Positions 44,057-53,965 of a stretch of 64,000 nt of DNA are shown here, piece by piece. The translations under genes and the position numbers were made by a program. This DNA is from Cydia pomonella (lineage: Eukaryota; Arthropoda; Insecta; Lepidoptera; Tortricidae), in the NCBI RefSeq assembly GCF_033807575.1, contig NC_084713.1, positions 16,777,389 to 16,841,388 of the forward strand, in the 5' to 3' direction. Numbering within the stretch: the stretch's first letter is position 1; each line of letters starts with the position of its first letter. The notes below the pieces were generated by a model. That model was given only the letters and a program-made list of their open reading frames with translations. It was not told where the DNA came from and made no database searches.

Positions 44057-44689
44057 CGTTTTCCAAGAAAGACTGGGCAGTTTTGCTGATTTTCCATTTG
44101 TCAATTATTTTTCTACCGAGTTTGATGGTAAAAGGCTCTCGGCGTTCTTGGCTCTTGCCTCTATTAGTATCACTGGCAGCATCAATTTTATGTGTTCTTC
44201 ATTTTCAATTTTTTTGCAAAAACATCGAAATAACCATATATTTCGGTTTATTTTATACTCAAAATGTAGGACTCAGTTGTTTTTTTAGATAACGACTTCG
44301 TATTATTAGATTGCCCGATTAGGAATGAAATAATTAACAAAGAACGAAAAAATATCGTTTTCGTTCCCATACAAAAAATACCGGTTTCCGATCCCTGGCA
44401 AAACTATTTCTATTTTATGACAAATACGGAAAATGGCTGGCACGTTATTTTTTTACACACGATTCCAATGCGCGCGCAAGTCAAAGGTGCGAGCGAAATC
44501 GACAAACAGCCAATTAAAAAAATGTCTAAAAGCTAATATTTACGTATTTCTATTCGACGGATGGAGATCAAGTTTATTAATGAATGGAATTTACGAGATA
44601 ATTTAATCTATAAATTATGTTTGGTGTGATAAAACCTCTTTGAACTAACATTTGAAATCTAATAGATGGTTTAAAAAAAAATGTATTTT

Positions 44690-44880
44690 ACGACCAAATT
44701 AAGAAAGCTCCGTTTCCATGCATATTATTAGCAATCAGTTCTTCTTATCTCAGTCGGATAATATAATGAAAAAGCACGAGTGTTATAATATACTGAAAAA
44801 GCACGCGTGTTTAATATCTAGGATTATGAGACAAAAATCGGTGGAATAAAAACGTCGTTTTGAGCAAGTGTGTTGAAAAG
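44690..44880. mobile_element. Palindromic element, family D, copy 3 (inverted)
   Basis: Inverse of 4058-4300: CCGTTTCCATGCATATTATT, AGCAATCAG, TATAATGAAAAAGCACGAGT, TGAAAAAGCACGCGTGTTTA, AAATCGGTGGAAT and GAGCAAGTGTGTTG. It lacks the minisatellite expansion of copy 1. Confidence 0.7.
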
Positions 44881-45982
44881 ATTATTACGGGGAAACTAAA
44901 AAAACAGAAGCAAAAAGCAAATAACAAACAATATCATAAACCAATTGAAAAGGTATAGAAGACTCAAGATATTTCTCAACAAACAATGTGGAACGCGAGC
45001 GAAGCGATAAAAAACTTAATCGAAAACCAATGGTAAGTACAATTATTCGATGAAATTTATGTCATGAAAAAGAGGCTGTTTGCTTATTGTTCTATTTGAT
45101 AGAATTTATTTTCCTTTATTTCCTACTGGGTCTGTTTTGACCCAATCTCACACAAAATGTTAATTTCTAAATAATAGTAAATGTTTTTAAATTGTTGGCC
45201 TCATCTGATGTTGTGCTCAAATCAAACTATTCGTTAATATACCATGACCATAAAATGTTTGTTTGTAATTTTCACGCCCAGCTTAACACGAAAGAGTGCC
45301 TAATTTTAATTGACGAATCGGCCATCGAAGATTGCCCGTAAAAGCATTTTCTGGACGAGTATTTCCGTTCACAGATAATCTGTCTTCATTCATGTGCAGG
45401 AATGAAATGCAGGGAAGCACCACGGAAATACCGCCACAGGAGTGCATTTTGGTGTTCACGTTTTTAATTTAAAACCACGTAAGAAGCGGAATCTACATGG
45501 AAATGTAAGTTTAGTAAGATAAAGTAGCTTTCCCTGGACGGGTCATATTGTATGATTATAATTTTAGATAAAGCCGCCTTTTATTCACATTCGCTGATCG
45601 AGTAATTATATAGGAGGCGCATTGAGATTTTGAAACACAAATAAATCTGAAGATTAATCTTAATGCATCCCTCTCGCATCGTTATAAGTGAGCGCAAAAT
45701 TTACCTTATAGAGCTTTTAATTGTACATTATCGGAGCGGTGAAAGTTATGCCCTCTCATCTAGTTTCAGGAGGCCTTGTGTTGGGAAAATTTATTACATT
45801 CATCTACAGACCTCGTAGATGAAATATATAGCAGTTTGAATGTCCAAATCTCTTTTGCTTTTTGTCAATTTTCTCACTTTGGATAGGTACCTACTTGATT
45901 AACAACCGTGAAATTGAACTTATAATAAGAATTAACTGTTGCGTGAGTAAAATACGCGGCAATGCATTCTACTCGTAAACAA
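44881..45982. other. No recognised feature
   Basis: Apparently single-copy sequence; no coding-like frame or repeat identified. Confidence 0.4.
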
Positions 45983-46176
45983 CAGTACCCCTAGTGTAAA
46001 TTTGATCGACATCATAACGTGACGAACGCGTTTACGTTAAGTCTCATTTTGTATAGGATTTAGAGTTTCCAAAACGTCCCGCTTGGCGCGCTCTTTCTAA
46101 ATCCAATACAAAATGAGACTAAACGGAAACGCGTATGTCACGTTTCGAAATCGAATTTATTTACACTAGGGGTACA
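45983..46176. mobile_element. MITE family F, copy 2 (full)
   Basis: Ends CAGTACCCCTAGTGTAAAT and ATTTACACTAGGGGTACAG; arms with GACGAACGCGTTTACGTT and its inverse; loop core TTTCCAAAACGTCCCGCTTG (46066-46092, 27 bases) identical to copy 1. Confidence 0.85.
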
Positions 46177-46262
46177 GATATCATCAAAGTTTCACACTCG
46201 TTAGTTTTATTAGTTTTATAATAACAACTTTTAGATACGCGTCATATGAATATACTGCATTT

Positions 46263-46336
46263 AAAATAGCAAAAGTATCAAAAACTTGATCTAATCCAGT
46301 GGGATTAGATCAAGTTTTTGATACTTTTGCTATTTT
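46263..46336. repeat. Perfect 35 bp hairpin, loop AGTG
   Basis: 46263-46297 and 46302-46336 are exact inverse complements (35 of 35) around the loop AGTG; the arm contains CAAAAACTTGATCTAATCC. Confidence 0.95.
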
Positions 46337-46374
46337 AATTAAAGCAGAGTATTAGTGAATACTCTGCTTTAATT
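46337..46374. repeat. Perfect 17 bp hairpin, loop AGTG
   Basis: AATTAAAGCAGAGTATT (46337-46353) and its exact inverse (46358-46374) surround another AGTG loop. It begins at the base after the previous hairpin ends. Confidence 0.95.
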
Positions 46375-47077
46375 ATTTTTGTTATTATTATTAACATTAG
46401 TCGATCGAGTTCAAGCAACTATTGACCTAAACGCCACAAAATTCGCAGGGCTAAAACTGAATTATGTTTGACAAACTCCTTTACAGATTCCAAAGGCGAA
46501 GCAATTTATTTTTTAAGGTCCGCTAGGAGTGAGTGGTTAAAAATAAGAGCTCGACAGGGCCTTGTTTGTTTTCACAGTCCCTCGCCGCCATGTTTTCTCC
46601 ATTTCGCTCAGCGGATCAAATTTAATAAAACACCGTTTTTTTATGGCTTCAGCAAACTGTTTTTTTTTAAATAAAATTTGTTATAAAGTATTTACAGTAA
46701 GCATCTGGGTTACAATGCGAACATCATTTAAATCATAATTAATTAGTAATGTTTTTGATTTATACCTTTATTCTAATTTGACATACATATTCAATAATTA
46801 ATTAATTAATTATATACCGAGGATCAATTATTTACGCCACTTAAATAGGTACGTTGTGTGCTATCCATGGGTGACTCAGATTGTAATACAAATAAATTAC
46901 GTGAAAACTACGAATTGAAATATTGAAATACAAAAAAAAAAAAATGTAGTTATCCAAATAGTGTCAACAAAATATTGATACATTCACAAATTTATCTCAT
47001 TACTTTTATTATTTTTCAAAAATATTTATGTAAAGTCATGTCATGTCTATGTATAATTTTTTCGCATTACAAATGGT
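46375..47077. other. No recognised feature
   Basis: AT-rich; the 68-codon frame at 46468-46674 has no recognisable domain. Confidence 0.4.
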
Positions 47078-47192
47078 GCATACCATTTTTATCGCATTTC
47101 ATTATGCCTCTCACTTTCGCACTTACGTACTTGTTAGAACGTGACAGGCATGGTGACATGCGATAAAAATGCGACCGTGCTACAGCCGCTGC
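47078..47192. mobile_element. MITE family L, copy 2
   Basis: ACCATTTTTATCGCATTTC and TGCGATAAAAATGCGACCGT form inverted arms; GTTAGAACGTGACAGGCATG matches copy 1 at 35706-35820. Confidence 0.6.
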
Positions 47193-47253
47193 GGTTCTGG
47201 TTGCCTACCGCGAAAAACGAAAATTGATATTTCGTTATCGGTCTTCCTATCTT

Positions 47254-47560
47254 TTTTTTTAATAGAACTTCGGTGGTAAACAAGCATACGTCTCGCCTGA
47301 TGGTAAGCAGTATCCGTAGCCTATGTACGCCTGCAACTCCAGAGGAGTTACGTGCGCGTTGCCGACCCTAACCCCCTCCCGCCCCTCGTTGAGCTCTGGC
47401 CACCTTACTCACCGGCACAGGAACACAACACTATGAGTAGGGTCTAGTGTTATTTGGCTGCGATTTTCTGTAAGGTGGAGGTCTAGAGCAGAGCCCAACT
47501 TCCCCAGTTGGGCTCTGCTCTAGATCTGGATTGACATCCGCTGTGCTGTGCCCTACCACA
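47254..47560 (-). mobile_element. SINE/LINE-derived repeat sharing the CR1-like LINE 3' end
   Basis: On the reverse strand it ends GCTTACCATCAGGCGAGACG then TATGCTTGTTTACC, close to the 3' end of the LINE at 39712-40150. The body contains GAGCTCAACGAGGGGCGGGA and the forward GTAGGGTCTAGTGTTATTTG, familiar from lepidopteran repeats. The 104-codon reverse frame across it is not protein-like. Confidence 0.6.
47482..47524. repeat. Perfect 19 bp hairpin
   Basis: TCTAGAGCAGAGCCCAACT (47482-47500), loop TCCCC, exact inverse at 47506-47524. Confidence 0.95.
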
Positions 47561-48045
47561 CAAAGCGGGATGACATTCACAATGCCCATACCTCTCTTGT
47601 GGACGTAGTTTAAGGACGTACGGACATACGTTCTTGCATATTCAAGCGATAGAGAGGAGGATGAAGAAATAGTGATTTCGTTTTTCGCGCTTTTACACAA
47701 CTTTCCCACCACCTGCCCACCGAAACACAGACTTTCAAATCTCACGCGTCAAAAATAAACTTTTGACCCCGTCACAACTTTAATATCCGTCCCTCATGCC
47801 ACAGGAAATCCCTGTCGCGCTATGTAACGAATTTCCGACTTTTCGTCTGTAATGAATGTCTCAACAACTTGAGGTGAGGCTATACATGGTACTGTCGTAT
47901 TTGAGACTTTTATTTTATTTAATCCGATGCTTTTGCAAAACAGCTTGGGACACGAATCGCTGGCCAGAATCTAGCTTTACATCCGTCACGTTTAATGACC
48001 AATAAACTTTTATTTAACATAGCTTTAACAAAAATAGACAGCTAA

Positions 48046-48180
48046 GGGCTACTTGCCCCATCCCACTAACCCGGGGTCAACTGGGTAAACCTGGAGTTAC
48101 CGTGGTTACCAATACAATTTGACACTGGGTCAACGGTTTAACTGATTAACCCCGGATTAGTGGGATGGTGCAAGTGGCGG
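48046..48180. mobile_element. 135 bp palindromic MITE
   Basis: GGGCTACTTGCCCCATCCCA...CTAACCCGGGGTCAAC is mirrored by TTAACCCCGGATTAGTGGGA...TGGTGCAAGTGGC. The inner arms ACTGGGTAAACC and ACTGGGTCAACGGTTT add further repeats. Near full length. Confidence 0.75.
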
Positions 48181-48764
48181 TAAGTGAGGTAGGATAGATC
48201 CATTATTATTTATTTAAACTTCACTTTTGATACTGACAGATCAGATCCGTAACTAATACGAATCGAATTCATAAGCTGTTATTAAAATCAGAATACGCCT
48301 GTAAGAATGAAATAACTCAAAAAAGGTAAAGTTGCCAAGTATATCTTTATTCTCGTATCTGCAGCATAAATTCGCAACGCACCCGCGACCCTATGTGTTC
48401 TGTGTTCTGATTTCATTCGTACGAGTAGACCTTAGTAAAGAGGCCGAAATTATGGTCCATTGGCGGCTATTTACAATAGGGCAGGCGCTAGGATATATAT
48501 TTTCGAGAAGTTTTTATCGCGCCCGCAGCGTAGACTATTCTGGTAGTAATTTAATACACGTAGACGGCGGATAATTCTCGCAGAGAAACTGTACCAATAC
48601 GTGCTTGCCGTAAGCCAAGGATATGTGGAAAAACTCGAACGGATTGCAAGACTAATTTACGAAATTTTTTGTTCAGCAGAGCAGAACAAAAAAGAAACTT
48701 AAGTTAAATTTAAAACGTATACAGAATGTATAAAGAAAATGTGCAGTATGCGCATCTCTTAAGT
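48181..48764. other. No recognised feature
   Basis: Includes an arm-like CACTTTTGATACTGACAG near 48225-48245 that resembles family O; otherwise nothing. The 80-codon frame at 48332-48574 is unassigned. Confidence 0.4.
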
Positions 48765-49035
48765 TGACGTTACTGCTGACTGAATTACTGCCGCAAATGT
48801 CAAAATCGAAGTTGCTGCCCGAAATTTTGACTATTGCGGCAGTAATGCAGTCGGCAGTAATGTCGTGCTGTAATACTGCTGCAGTCGACTGCATTACTTT
48901 ATAAAACGTCAACATTTAAATGTATCGAGAAATTTAATATTAATATTTAATTTGATGTTTTCAGCAGTAATGTTGCGCTACGATACACTGCAGCAATAAT
49001 GCTGGTATTGCTGGTGCAGTCTCAATCCGAACATC
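48765..49035. mobile_element. MITE family M, copy 2
   Basis: Contains the inverse of the family M core (GTCGGCAGTAATGTCGTG, 48850-48867), many GCAGTAATG motifs, and AATAATGCTGGTATTGCTGG near the right end. Confidence 0.6.
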
Positions 49036-49069
49036 ACCTTTACGCACACCAATTTTGTGCACTAGAGAG

Positions 49070-49360
49070 GAGATTATTACCCGTTAACGCATGATGTACC
49101 GAGCCGTCCAACTTTGCCCTAGGGTAAATATCGCAGTACCTATATATATTATGTAACCAGTTACAGGATAATCCCCATGGGAAAAATACGCTTATGTATA
49201 TAGACTATAATATTCTCGTACATGATTCATAAAAAAGGCTTTACTTGATATTAAATTACTATTTAATAACGGCTTACACAGTCTGGTTTGCTATTGGTAG
49301 ATGTTTATTTACCCTCTAGGGCAAAGTTGGACGGCTCGGTACATCATGGTTAATAATCTC
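49070..49360. mobile_element. MITE with ~46-55 bp inverted repeats
   Basis: GAGATTATTAC...CATGATGTACCGAGCCGTCC, AACTTTGCCCTAGGGTAAAT is mirrored at 49308-49360 (TCTAGGGCAAAGTTGGACGG, CTCGGTACATCATGG, TAATAATCTC). About 291 bp, AT-rich spacer. Confidence 0.8.
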
Positions 49361-49485
49361 ATTGTTGCCCCAGGGCAACGGTATAATGATAGATATCCCT
49401 TTTAGGGATAAGTTCGCCTTTGTACTTTTTTTGTTTTGTCTGTAATAATATACCTATATTGTTATTACCTGGGATTTGCCTATTG
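49361..49485 (+). mobile_element. Probable LINE 3' UTR remnant
   Basis: TAGGGATAAGTTCGCCTTTG then TACTTTTTTTGTTTT resembles a LINE 3' end that I recall from Lepidoptera. No ORF attached. Confidence 0.4.
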
Positions 49486-49575
49486 GAAAGTTTCAATAAG
49501 TACAATGCTTCAGTTTTATATATGAATTATTGGTTAGTGCCGCAATTGTGTGTTGTTCAATTGTTTGTGTTTGTT

Positions 49576-49815
49576 TGACGACCGGTCTGGCCTAGTGGGT
49601 AGTGACCCTGCCTATGAAGTCGATGGTTCTGGGTTCAAATCCCGGTAAGGGCATTTATTTGTGTGATGAACATGGATATTTGTTCCTGAGTCATGGGTGT
49701 TTTCTATGTATTTAAGTAATTATATTAGTTATATATATCGTTGTCTAAGTACCCACAACACAAGCCTTCTTGAGCTTACTGTGGGACTAAGTCAATTTGT
49801 GTAATAATATCCTAT
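49576..49815 (+). mobile_element. tRNA-derived SINE, copy 2
   Basis: tRNA-like head: box A GTCTGGCCTAGTGGGTAGTG and box B TTCTGGGTTCAAATCCCGGT, then GTAAGGGCATTTATTTGTGT. Body: TTGTTCCTGAGTCATGGGTG, TTTTCTATGTATTTAAG, TATATATCGTTGTCTAAGTA, CCCACAACACAAGCCTTCTT, GAGCTTACTGTGGGACTAAG, TCAATTTGTGTAA. The best preserved copy in the window; pol III internal promoter inferred from the boxes. Confidence 0.85.
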
Positions 49816-49852
49816 AATATTTATATTTATATTATATTATATCAATGAATAG

Positions 49853-50100
49853 TCGACCGGTCTGGCCTAGGGGGTTAGTGACTGCTTATATGAAACCGAT
49901 GGTCCTGGGTTGGATTCCAGGTAAGGGCATTTATTTGTGTGATGATTATGAGCACAGATACTTTTTCCTGAGTCATGGATGTTTTATATGTATTAAGTAT
50001 TTATATATTAGATATATCCTTGTCTGAGTACCCACAACACAAGCATTCTTGAGCTTACTGTGGGGCTTAGTCAATTTATGTAAGAATGTCCTATTTTATT
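49853..50100 (+). mobile_element. tRNA-derived SINE, copy 3
   Basis: Same order of blocks as copy 2: GACCGGTCTGGCCTAGGGGG, GTCCTGGGTTGGATTCCAGG, GTAAGGGCATTTATTTGTGT, CAACACAAGCATTCTTGAGC, TTACTGTGGGGCTTAG. Box B is damaged (GGTTGGATTCC). It lies directly downstream of copy 2 in the same orientation. Confidence 0.85.
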
Positions 50101-50111
50101 TTCTTATTTTT

Positions 50112-51170
50112 AGGGTTCCGTAGTCAACTAGAAACCCTTATAGTTTCGCCATGTCCGTCTGTCTGTCTGTCTGTCTGTCAATCCGAGGCCTTGCTCCGTT
50201 GTCGTTAGTTCTAGAAAAATGAATTTTGGCCTAGACATAATAATATAAATCAATAAAGCCGACAAGTTTATTTAGGGTACCTCCCCTACACGTAAAGTGG
50301 GGGTATTTTTTTTGGGTATCGTTGGAAAGGTCTTTAAAAAGTAATGGGGGTCTTTAACAAATATTTTTTGATAAAGTGAATATATTCGGTGATAATCGCT
50401 CCGAAAGAAAAAAAAATGTGTCTAAAAAATATGAAAAAATCGTAGAAAGTAGAGCTTAAGAAAGACATTAAATGAAAACTAGAGCGGACATGATCAGTTT
50501 AGCTGGTTTTGCGTTATCGCAAAAAAATTCCCCTTCATAGTAAAAAGACGTACATCCACAGTTAAACGTTATTACGACATTAAATGGGTTGCTAAAGTTA
50601 TTTGGCATTATTCATGTGAATAAGCTAAAATTTAAGATAAAAATTTGCTTATTTTACTCATTCTATTTTTATCTAATATTTAATTTGTCTAAAACAGTTT
50701 CATTGGCTGTCTGAGAAAATCCGTTGACTATTGGCAGTTTTAGAACGAAAGAGTAAAAGATAAAAAGTAAGAGGCAATCCCGCTAATTTTATATTCATCT
50801 TCGTTTATTGCACTCGTGTAAGATGCATTATGTCTAGGACTAATTGTTATACTTTACTTTTTCATGATTTAATGAACCAAATCATTTTAAAATGACTGCT
50901 TCTACAACTAAATGTTTTTCGCTATGGGATATTTATCTTTAGACATGCAAATGGAGACTTTGCATGTCTAAAGAAAGCAAGTAAGTCTGTTACTTCAATT
51001 AGATACTGATTACGTAAATTTGCCTATTTGTTTAACTCGGGTGAAAGGTACCGTTTCATCCCTTGGTTAACAATCTACTATACTTTAAGCTCCAGTTTAG
51101 CTTATTGTGACGGAAGAGTAACTACGGAACCCTACACTGAGCATGGCCCGACATGCTCTTGACGGTTTTA
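50112..51170 (+). mobile_element. GGTTCCGTA-family repeat, copy 7, with an insertion
   Basis: Starts TAGGGTTCCGTAGTCAACTA, carries GTCCGTCTGTCTGTCTGTCT, and ends CTACGGAACCCTACACTGAG, CATGGCCCGACATGCTCTTG. It is colinear with 20118-20742 (reversed), except for about 495 bp at 50564-51058. Confidence 0.8.
50564..51058. mobile_element. ~495 bp insertion within the GGTTCCGTA-family repeat
   Basis: Defined by comparison: CACAGTT and CCCTTGGTT are nearly adjacent in the 20118-20742 copy but separated here. The segment contains a perfect 15 bp hairpin, CTTTAGACATGCAAA (50937-50951) and its inverse (50959-50973), with a 7-base loop. No ORF; ends show at most a few bases of inverted symmetry. Confidence 0.6.
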
Positions 51171-51716
51171 TTTTATACTGTACCTAAACTCACAAAGAAA
51201 ACCATTGTTATTTCCTTCCCTCAAAACACAAGGAATCATCAACAGATTTCTGTTTCAATTAACCCTGAGCACCGGAACAACTTTTTTAATTACCGTCCTT
51301 TAGACACAAACCCGATGAAACAAAGCAACAAGAGGAATAATAAAGTGTCTCAGGTCAGCCACGCTTAATATTCTCGGCAGCTTCATTCGCAGTATCCCCG
51401 AGATATAAACGGCTCATGACGTTATTAAAATAAATTGACTCGTAATTATTTTTGACACGGCGATGAGGATAAGTGGATCAACGAAACTGAATTTCTAAAC
51501 CCACATTATTAAATTTAATAGTACAATATTGCATAGGCTGGGAAAGGGCAATTGGTGGATGAGTTTTGATTTTCTCGGACGACGCAAAGCGACCATCGAA
51601 TGTGCCGACTTCTGGCCGAAGGGTGCCGTGTTTTGGAGGTTCCGGGGGAAATTGGCGCATCCGATACAAGAGCAGCCGATTTAATCGAGCCACGCCGTTT
51701 TGTCGCCTAAATAGTG
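51171..51716. other. No recognised feature
   Basis: 51540-51710 is GC-richer than its surroundings; frames there are not recognisable. Confidence 0.4.
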
Positions 51717-51812
51717 TTGAGTTTTAATTTTATAAAATGTATATGTATATTAGTCTATAAGGTATTTGTAATATGAGCCTTGTTGCCTGAATATTAAATA
51801 AATAAATAAAGA
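51717..51812 (+). mobile_element. LINE 3' tail
   Basis: TCTATAAGGTATTTGTAATA, TGAGCCTTGTTGCCTGAATA then TTAAATAAATAAATAAA resembles the 3' UTR and tetranucleotide tail of LINE elements. Coding part absent. Confidence 0.5.
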
Positions 51813-52221
51813 AGACCACTCCACGAATTGCTATTTCTGCCGAGGTATACCTATATAGTGCATTTCTCCAAGCATGCAAGGAAATAAGGTAAAATAATTA
51901 TTACCTATTTAAGCATCACTCAGATCGAACCTTCACATCTAAAACGTCAAAAACAATTTCACTCTTTAATTATTTTTTGTAAGTTATAACCATAATTACC
52001 TACCAAGGTTGGCCATATAAGGCATAAGAGTATCAGACATTATACAAAATTGAACCCTATCACTTTGAAATAAAGTTCAAAATCACATGGGAAATATAAG
52101 TATTCCCTCTGCCTTATAAAGTCTTAAAGGCACAACATATTCTTTATAATACTGTACCATTCAATATAATACTGCGACATAAGCTGTATGTGCACATATG
52201 AAATCCTTATAAAATATATAA

Positions 52222-53097
52222 AACACTCTCACGTTCTTCCACTCTCACGTTCTTCTTTATGCAGACGATGCAAAAATCTATAAAGTTATTCGTAATTCTT
52301 CTGATTGTGAACTGTTACAAAATGATCTATGTAATTTTGAGCGCTTCTGTAGAGAGAATAATTTGTTTTTAAACATAGAAAAATGTAATACAATTAGTTT
52401 TACTAGAAAAAAAATACCGTCTTACTTTAATTACAAATTATGTAACCAGGACCTGGTAAGAGTAAGGGAGATTCGTGACCTTGGGGTAGTCATTGACGAG
52501 AAATTATCATTTATACCTCATATCGATTCCATCTTAGCTAAGTCTTTTAAACAATTAGGTATGATCCTGCGAATTGGTAAACCTTTCAGGAATACATTAA
52601 CACTTAAAATTCTTTATAACAGTTATGTACGAAGTCGGCTTGAGTTCGCATATGCGGTTTGGAAACCCCATTACAGCATTCATATTGACAGGATAGAGCG
52701 ATTGCAAAAAAAGTTCCTAAAATCCCTTGATTTTAAATGTGGTATTGAATACAAAGATTATGTGGAATCCTTAAACCGTCATAAAATGCAGTCACTAGAG
52801 TGTCGGAGAGACTGCGTTGATTCTGTTCTATTATTTAAAATAATAAATGGGTATATTGATGCCCCTAGCTTGTTGAAAGACATATGTATAAGAGTTCCAG
52901 GTAATAAAGAGCGCCGATGTCGTCCCAGATACAAACATTTATTCTCCATTCCATGTAGTAGAACTAACTATTCCAAAAATATGTTTATTAAACGAGCATG
53001 TGCCCTCTATAATGATCATAACATTGTAAAAAATGTAGACATATTTAATTGTACCATAAGTTCATTGAAAAGAGTATTCAAGACTAGTAGCATATAA
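52222..53097 (+). pseudogene. LINE reverse transcriptase C-terminal half, open frame
   Basis: Open for 291 codons from 52222 to the stop after 53097. It begins inside the RT palm: HVLLYADDAKIYKVI with the catalytic YADD at codons 52258-52269 (motif C), then LFLNIEKCNTISFTRKK (motif D region), VREIRDLGVVIDEKLSF (motif E/thumb, DLGVxxD), YNSYVRSRLEFAYAVWKPHY, RIERLQKKFLKSL, LLFKIINGYID and FSIPCSRTNYSKN near the end. This is the jockey/CR1-group layout. No stop or shift interrupts it, so the copy is relatively young, but it is 5'-truncated and has no start, motifs A and B or endonuclease. The 3' UTR and tail follow to 53425. Confidence 0.9.
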
Positions 53098-53391
53098 ATC
53101 TTAACGCGTATATAATAAGTATTATTATGTCATGTTTGTCGATACTTCATACTTATTCAAAAGTTGTTATAAACGTAGAACGTGTTTTACATTGTGCTTT
53201 TCACTGAGTGTTTTGTAAATCTGATTTCTCAAATTCTGTGTAACCTCTTACTATTTAGCTGAACCTAAACGTAGATAGGTACTTTTCGTGCTTCTATATA
53301 AAGATATGTTTAACAAACATGGAAACTATAGGTCTAGATTAAGATAAGAAACTGTAATAATATTTTTTTTGTATGACCGTTTGTTTCATAT

Positions 53392-53422
<31 letters not shown>

Positions 53423-53425
53423 TAA
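53098..53425 (+). mobile_element. 3' UTR and (AAAT)n tail of the LINE
   Basis: AT-rich UTR ending TTTAAATAAATAAATAAATA (tetranucleotide tail about 53392-53420), completing the insertion that begins at 52222. Confidence 0.8.
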
Positions 53426-53965
53426 AAAGTTACATAGGTAGTCTTTGATTTTATTAAGCAGTATTGGTACGATCATACACGACGGTCTTTTAAAAACGAG
53501 ACATGTAAGGTCGTTTATCTTACTATCTCACTCCATCCTATAGCTTGAAATGATAGCTGACCGGATCGTGTAGACGCGGCCCGCGGCTATAATAATTGGC
53601 TGTTTGCGTTTTACTTAGGATACATGTTATGAAACAGTAAAAAACAATACAGTAATGAAGTTCCTGTCCACTAAATCACGACAATAATTGTTTTAATTTT
53701 TTTAATTATAGTCAAAGGGAAGTTCTTGTTTATAATAAAAAAGAACTTTCCTTTCTATTTTGCTACAATAAGGTGAACATTTCCGAGCATATTGCAGAAA
53801 ATGATATTATTTACTCACAATATTATTGTCACACCTGTACAGTTTACAATATTTTCTAATAAAATTAGTGAACTTGTCTTCGGGCAGTTAGATTTTGTGC
53901 TACATGAAGCGTCTATGGAATTACCGAAGTGTATTCATATACTTAGAGCTAGCAAGATCATAAGA
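53426..53965. other. No recognised gene
   Basis: A 74-codon frame (53792-54016) overlaps the left arm of the next element and resembles no family. Confidence 0.4.

Noticed and set aside
46468..46674. 68-codon frame next to the twin hairpins as a small gene
   Set aside because: Starts in AT-rich DNA and shows no conserved features; association with the hairpins is not supported.
47431..47745. 104-codon reverse frame
   Set aside because: Spans a known-type interspersed repeat and a perfect hairpin; no domain or conserved motif seen.
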